Below, piece by piece: positions 36,239-46,962 of a stretch of 64,000 nucleotides of DNA. Position 1 is the first letter of the stretch; every line of letters begins with the position of its first letter. Source of the DNA: Galeopsis tetrahit. Its lineage: Eukaryota; Streptophyta; Magnoliopsida; Lamiales; Lamiaceae. The notes beneath the pieces were generated by a model. It was not told where the DNA came from. It saw only the letters and a program-made list of their open reading frames with translations, and did no database searches. The position numbers and the translations under genes were made by a program. The stretch covers positions 59,429,808 through 59,493,807 of the forward strand of contig OY776130.1 in NCBI GenBank assembly GCA_963675135.1, read 5' to 3'.

Positions 36239-37244
36239 GGGATGGGGTCCAGCTTTGTTTAATACACTCCCCCGATTCGCACACTCCCCTCTTATATAAA
36301 AAAGATACATGCACTCCTCCAAATTACCTTTTATAACCTTTTCATTTAAATTTTTTAAAAATAAATACACTCCCCCATTAAAGTCCTAATTTTTTCTAAA
36401 CCCTAATTTTTTTCCTTTAATTTCTCCCAACACTCATTCTTCTCCTCCCTTCTTCATCCGCCACCGTCGCCGCCGCACATCCACCCACCGTTGCTGCCGC
36501 CATCCGTCCACCATCGTCGGCGCCGCACGAAGACGCAGCAGGTAAGCTTTTTTTTTTTTTCTCTATTACCCAAGACGCCGCCGCCACCTCCTCTCCAGCT
36601 ATCTAGCGCCGCCGCCCCCCAAGAAGCGCCGCTCGTCCTCCTCTTCGTCCTGCCTCCGCCGCTCGTCCGCCCCAGGTAAGTCTCTTTTTTTCTTTTCTGT
36701 TGAGTTTCTCCCGTCCCGTCTCCTCTGTTTTTTTTTTCCGACAATATGGAGTCGACCAAAACCACTCCCAATGACAAAATATTGTCGACGGGAGTGTTTT
36801 TGATCGACTCAATATTGTCGATCGAAAAAATCTTATTGACCAAAGTGTTTTTGGTCGACAAACCAGAGTCAACCGGAGTGTATTTGATCGACAAACCAGT
36901 GTGGACAGGAGAAATTTTAATAGACTCTGGTTTGTCGAAAATAATTTTTTTTAATTTTATTTCTAAGTTGTGTTTTTTAACTTCTGAATTTTTATATGTG
37001 GCGGCGGTGGATGCCGGAGGGTGGGCTGCGGCGACGGATGCCGGAGGTTGGACGGCTAATACGTCTCAAATAAATTAGGGTTAGGGTTATAATTAGGGTT
37101 AGGCTTTGTTTAATTATTGGAGAGTGTATGTATCATTTTGTATTTTATTAAAAGGGCAAAACAGACATTTTACATGAATATTTAATTAATAAAAGTGGAG
37201 GGGGAGTGTATTAAACAAAGCTGGAGGGGTATATACCCCATCCC
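36239..37244. mobile_element. Mutator-like element with GC-rich interior, 1006 bp
   Basis: Flanked by the exact 9-bp repeat ATATGAAAA (36230-36238, 37245-37253). The ends GGGATGGGGTCCAGCTTTG and GTATATACCCCATCCC are inverted and related to those of the element 92 bp to the left (shared words AGCTTTGTT-ATACACTCCCC). The interior has CCGCC-rich segments, two exon-end-like sites CAGGTAAGC (36539) and CAGGTAAGT (36674), and a tandem repeat array. Confidence 0.85.
36745..36945. repeat. GTCGAC/ATCGAC-containing tandem repeats inside the 36.2-kb element
   Basis: About six diverged units of roughly 30-35 bp built on GGAGTGTTTTTGATCGAC and TTGTCGA or ACAAACCAG. They lie just after the donor-like GTAAGT site. 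Confidence 0.7.
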
Positions 37245-37750
37245 ATATGAAAACTGAATAGAGTTTGTGTTTTATTGTAAAAAATATTCATTTTACTTGT
37301 AAAAATAACAAAACATGCATTACATTTCTCGTTTCAAGGGTAAATAGTCAACTTTAAGGTAGAAAATGCCCATAATTCAATTAAATTGAGTAATAAAAGT
37401 ACGGCAATTACAAAAAAAAAATAAAAAAAATCAACAATTTAATTTAGATATTTTTTATTTTTTTAAATGTGTCAAAAACAAAACAAACCGTAAATTAATT
37501 ATACATATAGTCATCAAAATTAAATCCAAAATTGGTGTGAGGGAATTAGGTGACTTAATTGGTTTTGCTAATTTAGTCAAGAATTACGAACATGAACTTT
37601 AGTGTCCTCTTATTTTCCATAATAATCTAACATCATAATACAAGGCAATTTATAATTAAACAACACGCATCGATCATACAGAAAGAAGTGGACAAACAAC
37701 ATCTTAATTAATTGGGATCCATCACACACACACATTTGATTTCCCGCAAC

Positions 37751-39408
37751 TCAATCTTGTCTAGTAATATGAGCAATAAACGCCTCCATCTCCACCCGCG
37801 ACGCGCCGCCCTTCTCCGTCGCCCCTCTAACCACCGCCGCCAGTTCCTCCGCCCTCTTTCTAATCTCCTCCCCTTCTATCAACCTCCTCACCACATTCTC
37901 AACCGTCGCCGCTTCCACCACCTCCCCGCCACTCTCTTCCCATTTCCTCACCGGAAGCCCCACCTTCAGTATCTCCGTCACCAAAACCGCATTTGTCGGC
38001 TGATCCGAATGCATCGGCCAGGCCGCCATCGGGACTCCCATCGTGATACTCTCTATAGTCGAGTTCCATCCACAATGACTCATGAACCCACCCGTAGACA
38101 GGTGGGCCAATATCTGGGGTTGCGGGGCCCAATCTCTTACAACCAGACCACGCCCCGCAACCCGTTCTTCAAACCCGTCGGGGAGGTCAACCCGACGGGT
38201 TTCCCCTTCGAAGACGTTTGCTTTGTCGGCGTCGCGAAGCACCAGAGGAACTTCTGGTTGCTTCTTTCGAGCCCCGTCGCTAAAGCGTCCACCTCAGCAT
38301 CCGTCAGACACGTCGTCGTTCCGAATGCCACATAGATTACAGATTTCGGGGTCTGTTTGTCTAGAAATTTTATACATTTGTCGTCGGATTTTTGAGTGGA
38401 AGAAAGGTTCGACGGGATCAACGGGCCGATCGCCCAGCTCTTTTGTTTTGAGCCGTTGATTTCTTGTAAAATATCGAGATGATGCCCTTCCATTAACGTG
38501 CACGTGTTGTATAGATCTCCGGATTTGTGCATCAAGCCGCCATTTTGTAAAGAGATGAAATGTTGAAGGTCGTAGGAGATGGTACTCTCGATCAACGGCA
38601 GCTCTCTGAGGCGCTGTATCGGACACTCTATTCCGATCTGCTCGCAGACGAACTTCACCTGTCGTGATCGTCGGACAGTTGAGTCACAATTTTGACTTAA
38701 TTCTAAATTTAATTTGACTTTTGAACTTAAGATTTTGACTTGCTTAATTGGAATGGAATTCACACAAGACTAGCCCATATTTTTATTAATAATGTAAAGT
38801 AAAAGGAATGATATTTTGAGAAAATATATGAATATTATTAGAGTGTAGTTTATAAAAAAATTATTTTTAAATGTGCAAACAAATTTGGAACGGACCAATA
38901 ATAATTGTGAAATTCAAATTACTTAAAAATGTAACGAACCTACCTGACAGTAGGCGGAGAGGCAGTTGAAGGCGTACGACTCGGCGGTGGGAATGGAGGC
39001 GACGTCTTCAACAACGGAAGAAATGAGGGGGTCGTGAATGACTATAACTCTTGTGTGATTTTCGGACAGTGACGTCATTAATTGACGGAGTGGGTCCCTC
39101 ATGGTCATGGCGGCGTCCCAGGCCGGCTGGAGGTGTGCGGGGAATTTGTTCCCGGAGGTGGGAACTGGCGGCGGAGAAGGGAAGTCCGGGATGGGGAGAT
39201 CGTGGAAGTGGATTTTGGCGAGGTGGTTAGAGTTTAGGGCGTTGACGCGGAGCTTGGCTTGGCGGTTGTGGAGGGCGGAGCCGACGAAGTGGAGGGGAAT
39301 GCCGAAGGAGGAGATTTGGCACGAGAGTTGGAGCATCTGGTTGAGATGGCCTTGAGCTGGGAAGGGAACCACCATCACAGAAACTCCATTGTTTGCTAAG
39401 CTTCCCAT
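37751..39408 (-). pseudogene. UGT, zeatin O-glucosyltransferase-like, frameshifted
   Basis: Family-1 UDP-sugar glycosyltransferase resembling zeatin O-glucosyltransferases (UGT93-type). Exon 1 is 38944-39408 (MGSLANNGVSVMVVPFPAQG, the His of GHLNQ, then HFHDLPIPDFPSPPP). Exon 2 is 37751-38658, with the PSPG signature (WAPQPQILAHLSTGGFMSHC, then WNSTIESITMGVP and WPMHSDQ). At about 38242-38243 the frame slips: FLW is followed by one missing base, so the downstream frame LRDADKANVF is reached only by a shift. A single deleted G in a GGG run explains it. Without correction the product stops before the PSPG motif and would be inactive. All other parts are intact, so this is either a very young pseudogene or a sequencing error. 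The intron, after codon 155, is absent from the two sister genes. Confidence 0.85.
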
Positions 39409-39548
39409 TGATCACGGTAGTTGGGATTGTGAATTTCCACTTTTCAATTATTTTATTTAATGAATTGAAGGGCTGGTTTAGTGGTTTGTTTTGGGACTTT
39501 CACTCCCGTCATTTTACCGATTCAACTTTCTCCACCCCTAAATATATA

Positions 39549-39911
39549 CTCTTCCGCCTACCTATAAATTTTTCATACATTTTTTTTATAAATTTTTTTT
39601 TTTTTTTTCTTGTACTTCCCTTTATATTAATCATTTTCTATTTATCTCTTCCCTTCGCCGAAAGAGGAGGAACGGGCGACGGCAGTGTAAGGAGAGGGAG
39701 AATTTAGCGTGAGACTAAGAGTGACGGCTAGGGTTTAGGTGAGTTTGACTATACCATGTGAGAATAGGTATGAGATCTCGTTAATGAGGTGATTGAGAAG
39801 ATTCAATATATATATATATATAGTCAAGGTAAAAGAGATTTACAAGAAAATAATAACAAACAAATAAAATAAAAAGAAATATTTACAAGACTTATAGACG
39901 GACGAATGAAG
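39549..39911. mobile_element. Stowaway-like MITE
   Basis: Flanked by TA, ends CTCTTCCGCCTACCTATAAA and ACTTATAGACGGACGAATGA inverted with several mismatches. It includes a TA microsatellite near 39811. Confidence 0.55.
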
Positions 39912-40093
39912 TACTATTATAATAATATAACATCAAACATTTTTACACAGGATTTAACATAAAGTTACATTATATAACACATCACTCACTTTTACACAAT
40001 TAATTTGACATAAAATTAAATCATATTCTACTTAAAATCTCAAAACAAACACACATAATTATTATTTATCAATATTTCTTTGTCTACGGAGTA

Positions 40094-40385
40094 CTCCCTC
40101 CGTCCAATTTCATTATTCACACTTTCCTTTTTTGGTTGCCAAATTTTATTATCGTCATACCCTTTTTGAAAACAATATTATTCATACTACTTTATCTCCA
40201 CCCTCCTGTCATCACTTATTTACCCACTTTGTCATTCACTTTATTCATAAACAATTATTTATTTATAAATGGACCCCACAATACTCTATCATACCCTCGA
40301 CTTATCTATTTTATGAATAAATTAATCAATATTCATTAAAATTTGTGCCCGAATAAGTGGACATAATAAAATTGAACGGAGGGAG
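40094..40385. mobile_element. Stowaway-like MITE
   Basis: 292 bp, TA-flanked, ends CTCCCTCCGTCCAATTTCAT and AAAATTGAACGGAGGGAG. Confidence 0.8.
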
Positions 40386-40586
40386 TAATATTTTTCAATC
40401 CGCCGTCCTGCCTAATAAAAAAAAAAGACAAACTTACCCATATTGTTAAATGTCAAATCCCTTTCAACATTTACTGTATTGAAGAAAAATTAATGAGATG
40501 TCAGAGACGGCACATGAATATAGGGCCCAATCACTTATTACTATTAATTAAAATAAAAGATGGGATGGTACTTGGTAGTACTAGTA

Positions 40587-40857
40587 CTCCCTCCGTCCCG
40601 GAATTGTTTGTACCACTTTATGGGCACGTAAACTAAGAAAAAAGTGTAATGAGTGGAGTGTTGAGGGATAATTTTGTAAAGTTATATGGATAAAGTAAAA
40701 AGGTGATTGGATTGAGGGTAAAAGTAATGGCATTTTGTGTAAATATGTGAATATTGTGAGGGTGAGGTTTAAAAAAATGTTTCATTTTTAGGAAGTGCAA
40801 ACAATTGTGGAACGAACGAAAAAGGAAAGAGTGCAAACAATTGTGGGATAGAGGGAG
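40587..40857. mobile_element. Stowaway-like MITE
   Basis: 271 bp, TA-flanked, ends CTCCCTCCGTCCCGGAATTG and ATTGTGGGATAGAGGGAG. A second inward copy of the terminal word (CAATTGTGGAACGAAC at about 40802) suggests an internal duplication or nesting. Confidence 0.8.
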
Positions 40858-40913
40858 TACTATTTATTTTCTTAATTTATACTACATCCTTCTTCTATTT
40901 GATTATCTATATA

Positions 40914-41000
40914 TATTTTTTTTTTGATTACAAGTTAAATACCCATCCCATTTCCCCTACCCATGACTCGAACTCAGGACCTAAGTGTTGTTTTGACACC
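40914..41000 (-). mobile_element. Second, 5'-truncated copy of the tRNA-derived SINE
   Basis: On the minus strand: GAGTTCGAGTCATGGG (box B) followed by GAAATGGGATGGGTATTTAA and a poly(A) tail, matching the tail of the SINE at 10734-10904. The box A part is missing or beyond recognition. Confidence 0.7.
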
Positions 41001-41307
41001 TTATTTAAAATAGTAAAAACATTTTTAAACAATTCTCTTAAAATATTATAATCAGTGACAGATTCAGAAATTTAAGGTTGGAGGACCTTATTTACAAAAT
41101 AATATTATACCTACAATTCTTTTTTATTACGGAGTATAAAATTTTAAATATATCTCATTCCGTTAAATTTAACGTTTTATTATATTTTGAAGGGAATTAA
41201 TTTTAATTATTCCGTCTCGTATTAAGTAAAACAGTGTTCAAATTTAACTTGCAACCCTGCAGAGACATTAGTTACTAGTACTAGATAAATGTAGAGTTTA
41301 AATTATA

Positions 41308-41541
41308 CTCCTCCGTCTCGTGATATTTTGCTTTACCGGCACACTTTAAAAAAAAAATGAATTTGAGTAGGGGTGTGAGGACAAATAAAGGAGGAGTATT
41401 TTTTAGACGATTTAGTGAGGTGTAAAATAGAATTTAATGAGGTGTAAAATAAAATATAGGTAAAAAATGAGTAGCAATTTTTAAAATAAAATAATGTAGT
41501 GATTAGAGTATTTATTTTGTGAATTATTTTTGTATTAGGAG
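41308..41541. mobile_element. Degenerate Stowaway-like MITE
   Basis: TA-flanked left end CTCCTCCGTCTCGTGATATT; right end TTTTTGTATTAGGAG poorly conserved. Confidence 0.45.
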
Positions 41542-41551
41542 TATACAAATA

Positions 41552-41780
41552 CTCCCTCCGTCCCATCTTAACTTTCACACTTACTGTTCACCCAATTTTT
41601 TAAAAATATTATAATAAATAGAATTTTAAGATATAATTTTATAAAAAAATGAATAAGTAAGTTGACTTGTGTGTATGTATGTACCATAAAAATAATAGCA
41701 TTAAATATAATGTTTTAGATATTGTATTGATAGAGTTTCTAAAGGACCGAAAAAGTAGGTGTGAAAGTTAAGCGAGTGAG
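41552..41780. mobile_element. Stowaway-like MITE
   Basis: 229 bp, TA-flanked, ends CTCCCTCCGTCCCATCTTAA and GTGAAAGTTAAGCGAGTGAG (decayed right terminus). Confidence 0.6.
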
Positions 41781-42322
41781 TAATTTTTAAAACGTTCCAA
41801 TAAAAAAATACGTAAATAATTATGAGAAAAATATATATATAAAAAAAATTAGTTGAGTCCACTGCTAGAACACAATGTTACAACAAATGTCACTATTTTA
41901 TTATATTAAAAAAAAATTATTACTATCTATAAAGTTGAAAATTTTTTATTACCCCATTTTATCTTTCATATGCATAATACTAATAAATAATTCATTCGTT
42001 AAAACCGTGTGCAATAGTTTTGTATCGGAGGGAATGAAGGGAGTAATTGTTTCTGTCTTGACAATTTTTGTAAGTTTGTAGGTGAACATAAGCGATTATA
42101 CACACGGCTAACGTATAGTTTATAAATTAATTTCTATTAGGAGCTAGCTAGCACCTTATTAAATATATAGATTATTTAAACTACTCCGTATTACTGTTGC
42201 TGTGGTGGTGGTTTAATTTCTTAAAACTTTCCGTATAAATGGGTAGTTATATAAAGGCTCCCATGCATACACGTGCAAAGATTTAAGAGGAAAATAAATA
42301 TGAGCCTTTTATTTGCCTTTCC

Positions 42323-42777
42323 CAGGGGTGTAAACGAGTCGAGTAGTGTTGAGCTCGAAACTCGACTCGATTGTTATACTCGAAGCTTGATACTCGACTC
42401 GACTCGGTCGAGCTTAAAATTTTGAAGATCGATCTCGACTCGATAAGAAACTCGATAAACTCGAGCTCGGCTCGACTAGATTACCTATATAATTTTCAAA
42501 ATTAATTTTAAAACATATTTTTTTCTAAAATAAACTCGAGCTCGACTCGATTACTCATATATATATAAATATAAATTATATATTAATGGCAAAATAGTAA
42601 ATATTTTTCAAGCTCGATTAGGCTCGCGAGCCTTTCGAGTCGAGTATTTATGAGCTCGAACTCGGTAGCTACTCGAGTAGCTCGAAACTCGACTCGATTA
42701 ACTTCGAGTCGATTTCGATCTTTTTTCAAGTCGAGCACGAGTAGCTCGCGAGTAGGTTCAACTCACTTACACCCCTA
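42323..42777. mobile_element. hAT-type non-autonomous element rich in CTCGAGC words
   Basis: 455 bp, ends CAGGGGTGTAAACGAGTCGAG and CTCACTTACACCCCTA, flanked by an 8-bp near-identical repeat GCCTTTCC/GCATTTCC. The interior is dominated by CTCGA and GAGCTCG palindromic words. A related element is at 57642-57925. Confidence 0.7.
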
Positions 42778-42864
42778 GCATTTCCCCAAAGTTGTTTCCA
42801 GTTTAGTTTGATTTTGGCATGATGGAGCTGTCAATGAAGAAATCGCCTCAAACAAAAAATTGTA

Positions 42865-43127
42865 CTCCCTCCGTCCCGCTATAAACTTTCCCTTTCTTTT
42901 GAGTGTTTTGATTAAGAAATATGATAAAATAATAGATAAAGTATAAGTGATGTGAGGGTGAGAGAGAAAATAATAGAGGGGTATTAGATGAAGTATAATA
43001 AAATAATAGATAAAGTAGAAGTGATGTGATTGAGAGAGAGAAAATAATATGCAAAAAATGGAATGAGAAACTTATAGTGGGACGTCCATAAAAGGAAAGT
43101 GGGAAACTTATAGTGGGACGGAGGGAG
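42865..43127. mobile_element. Stowaway-like MITE
   Basis: 263 bp, TA-flanked, ends CTCCCTCCGTCCCGCTATAA and TTATAGTGGGACGGAGGGAG, nearly perfect inverted repeats. An internal ~75-bp direct duplication (GATAAAGTA-AAGTGATGTGA words at 42937 and 43011) is visible. Confidence 0.85.
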
Positions 43128-43235
43128 TATTTCTATTTCTAATTGCTGGATTACAACCAAGTTAAAATTGTGACACCGGGGATGACAAGTGAAGTTCGTC
43201 TGCGAGCAGGTCGATCGGAATATACCTAAAATATA

Positions 43236-43471
43236 CTCTCTCCGTCCCAGAATTACTTGCACACCTACTTTTTCGGACCTTTAGAAACTTCACCCGTATA
43301 ATATCTACAATATTACATTTAATGTAATTATTTTTATGGTCCATATATACATATAAGGCGATTCACTTACTTATTTTTTTATAAAATTATATCTTAAAAT
43401 TTTATTTATTATAATATTTTTAAAAAAGTGAGTGAACAGTAAGTATGCAAGTAATCTTGGGACCGAGGGAG
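43236..43471. mobile_element. Stowaway-like MITE
   Basis: 236 bp, TA-flanked, ends CTCTCTCCGTCCCAGAATTA and GTAATCTTGGGACCGAGGGA. It sits 200 bp left of the large Mutator-like element. Confidence 0.75.
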
Positions 43472-43671
43472 TAATAATTTTTCGATTTATTTTAACCGAA
43501 CAACGTGTGATATTAATAGAGTAACACTTAAAAATGTAGTGTGAGATAATTATTGGCGGTGGTGGTGGGTGTGTAAATCTGTAATTAATTAGTGTTAGGG
43601 TTTGAATTGGTAGTACATGTTTAAATTGTCAAGGGGAATTAGAAATGGAGTAAAATAAGAATTTTTTTGGA

Positions 43672-43713
43672 GGGCGCGGCTAAAGGCACCCGGCGTTCCT
43701 ATGAGTACACCCA
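43672..43713 (+). repeat. Left terminal inverted repeat of the 9-kb MULE
   Basis: 42 bp identical to the reverse complement of 52677-52718. Beyond it the two subterminal regions differ, but both contain GATGAG-ACACCCAC words. Confidence 0.95.
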
Positions 43714-44149
43714 GGTAAAAAAATTTTGGTGAAAAGGGTGGTGCGAAATTACTTTTGTACCCCTCTTGTATATTTTAAAAAAAAATCCACGGATGAGTAC
43801 ACCCACCTCACTCTAATACGCGGGAGAATTCAGAGAGTCTCATTTTCTCTCCATTCCAAACTTTCCATTTCTGCAATTTCCATTTCTAGAGCTAACATGG
43901 GGTCGAAAATGGTCGATTATGATGTAATAACTACGAGTGGTGGTGCCAATGACTCATTTGTAAGTTATTTATCATATTTTTGAAAGTTTTTTTTTCGAAA
44001 GTGAAAGACTTTTTATGTTTAGGGTTTTTTAGTGTCTGTGTTGGTGTTGGTGTTTATGCTTGTTTTTTTTGCATCTTATGACTTTATAGTGGTATGTAGT
44101 TGAAATAATAATCATTTAGGACATAGATTTTGACATTATGTATTGCATT

Positions 44150-44460
44150 TTTCGTTTTTCAAAAAAACCCCTTTTCGCGACTGGTTCTGCGAAGAAGACG
44201 ACCATGTTCGTGTTTTTTTTTCGGACATGGTCGTGTTGTCCGAAAAAAAGTTCAAAACAAATATCTTTTGTTTTGAACTTATTTTCGAACATAGCTCTTT
44301 TGTTTTGAAGAAATTTTCGAACATAGCTCTTTTGTTTTGAAGAAATTTTCGAACATGAAGCTGTTGTTTTGATATTTTTTTCGAACACGCAGCTGTTGTT
44401 TTGAACTTTTTTTCGAACATGAAGCTTTTGTTTTGAAGAAAGTTTCGAACATTACTTAAT
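44150..44460 (+). repeat. TTCGAACAT repeat array in transposase intron 1
   Basis: About six units reading CTTTTGTTTTGAAGAAA-TTTTCGAACATAGC, plus diverged ones, filling the first intron (43960-44481). The core is the palindrome TTCGAA. The same units, inward-facing, occur at the other end of the element. Confidence 0.85.
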
Positions 44461-46772
44461 TTTTGTTTTTTTGAATTTCAGAATTCGGGTGATGAGAAGG
44501 ACGATGTTTGGGTGGACGAATATTGTCTTGAAGAGGAGTATGAGGAGTACAATTATGATGATGAGTGGGCGAATGACTCTGTTGTTGAACCGGAGAATGA
44601 TGATGTCCAGGGTCATGAAATTATTATGGACTACACGGACGTCTTCACGAATATGGCTTTGTTTGAGTCTCGTGACGCACTCTTGTCTTGGGTGCGTAGT
44701 ACCGGGAAACAACACAACATAATTATTGTTGTGAAGCGGTCGGATAACGGCCAAGGTACTAAAAAAGGTCGTATATTCTTGACGTGTGAGCGTGGCGGTG
44801 TGTACCGTGAAAAGAAGAAGCCTACAACTCCTATGAAGAAGAAGGCTAAGAAGAACGAGGTGGTACAAGAAAATAGTGGAAAGGTTACGGGCACCAAGAA
44901 ATGTGGGTGTCCGTTTATGTTGAAGGGTACAGAAGAAGGTGAGATGCAGTGGAGATTAGAGGTGAAATGCGGTACACATAACCATCCAATATCCCGTTAC
45001 CTTGAGGGACATTCTTATGCCGGCCGCCTAACTACCGAGGAAGAGGACTTCGTTGTCGAAATGTCCAAATTACACGCTCCTCCTAAATCTGTATTGATGA
45101 AGTTGAAGAGGAACAATGAGAACAATCACTCGACTCTTCGAACGATCTACAATGTAAGGTTGAAGCACAAAATCCATCAATACAATGGACGTAGTCAGTT
45201 GCAATATTTGATGAGTCAACTTGTCGAGCAAAATTACTTCCACACCACACGAAGATGTGAGAAGACAAACACTCTTAACGAGTTGTTTTTTGCACATCCC
45301 GTCTCACTCCAACTAGTGCGTGCTTTTTCGAAGGTACTCATGATAGATTGCACATACAAGACGAATAGGTACCGGCTACCTTATTTGGAGATTGTGGGGG
45401 TTACATCGACTGGGATCACATTTTGTGTTGCGTCGGTGTACCTAATGGATGAGAAAGAAGAAAATTATCAATGGGCATTGGAGGTGCTTCGAGATGTGTT
45501 GGGCTCATCTTCTCTTCCCGATGTTATTATCACGGACCGTGAGCTTGCATTGATGAATGCTGTGGCCAAGAAATTTCCTGAAGCCCGTCATTTTCTTTGT
45601 ACATTCCACATTGACCGGAATGTACTAGCCAACTGCAAGGGTGCATTTAAAGATGTCAAAAAATGGGAGGTATTCAACTCTCATTTCAACTATGTGTGGA
45701 GGTCCGATACCCAGTCCGACTTTGAAGAAGCTCTTGCTAAGTTCAAGTCCAAATTTCCCAAGAAGCCAGTGAATTACGTGTTGAATAGTTGGATTAACCC
45801 TTATAAAGAGAGGTTTGTAAGGGCTTGGACGAATGAATTTATGCACTTTGGCAACACCACAACCAACAGGTATGTTTATACTTTAGTCTTTACACGTAAA
45901 TTATTACTTTAATTTATAAGTTGCCTAACGTTTTAAATTTTCTCTGATCAGGGTCGAAAGCCATCACGCCGCGTTGAAAAGAATGTTGGGCAATTCATTA
46001 GGAAATTTTGAGACATGTTAGGAGAAATGTCACACTCTATTCGAGGCATGCCATGTTTCAATTAAAGCCTCCTTCGAAAAGAGTTTGAATGTAGCTCAAC
46101 ATAGGTTCTCCTCAAACGTTTTCAATTACTTACGAGGGGCGGTGTCGTTTGTGGCTCTAGAAAAGATATTTGATGAAATCAAGGTGATCAAACGACCCGG
46201 ATTCGATCCTAAAGAGTGCCAACACATCTTGAGGAAGGTATACGGTTTGCCATGTGGTCATGAGATCGAAGAGTATGTTTACTGTGACAAACCGATACCC
46301 GTGAATGCCATTGATCCCTTTTGGAGGAAATTGGATATGGAGCCTGCCCCAACCACCACATCGGTTGACCCCGTTCCCACTCACAACAAAAATCGCTTTG
46401 AAGATGCCGTAGACGACATGGCTGAGGTTTATAAGAGCTTCTCTCAGGAGGAGCAACTCATCTTCTTAAAGCGTATGAGGGAGCTTGCAAACCCCGAGAC
46501 TACGACTCTTATTGAGCCACCTCCTAAGGAAGACACTCGTGGTCGACCTAAAAAAGGAAAGAAGAAGAAGAAGGCCGATGCGTCCACCAAACGTGAGCCT
46601 AGCCTATTTGAGCTTGTAGAGAGTCAAGTTGCAAGTTGCTCGGTGGTTCAAAAGGAGCAGACGGTCATCAATGTAGATAACTCGCTCTCATCCCCGTCCT
46701 TCCAAAAGAAAGGGATTCCAAAAAAACAACCGGTAATTCTCAGCCCTTGCATGTTTATTTTTGTGTTTTGGT

Positions 46773-46962
46773 GATGTGTAATATTTTTTGTGATTTTTGG
46801 TTGTAGATGTGTAATATTTTTGGTGATTTTGTTGTAGATGTGTAATATTTTTTGGTGATTTGGTTGTAGATGTGCAATATTTTTGGTGTTTTGGTTGTAG
46901 ATGGGTAATATTTTGGTGATTTGGTTGTCGATGGGTAATATTTTGGTGATTTGGTTGTAATA
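46773..46962 (+). repeat. About 32-bp tandem repeat in the intron before the OTU exons
   Basis: Six units of 30-33 bp, each running GATGTGTAATATTTT then GGTGATTTGGTTGTA. Each unit joins the next through TTGTAG, which resembles an acceptor site. The array ends at the true acceptor (46969). Confidence 0.85.

Noticed and set aside
36454..37078. Open frames with repeated STGVFLID or NTPVDN words
   Set aside because: Translation of the GTCGAC tandem repeats within a MULE; no known domain, and both strands give similar repeats.
37712..39355. Plus-strand frames rich in Arg and His opposite the UGT copies
   Set aside because: Antisense shadows of GC-rich UGT coding sequence; the same occurs at 55187-56560 and 58154-58723.
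46016..46024. Alternative acceptor TTAG that would hide the transposase stop
   Set aside because: Using it would delete the conserved catalytic-Glu segment VESHHAALK; the acceptor at 45951 has a better pyrimidine tract and keeps the family sequence.
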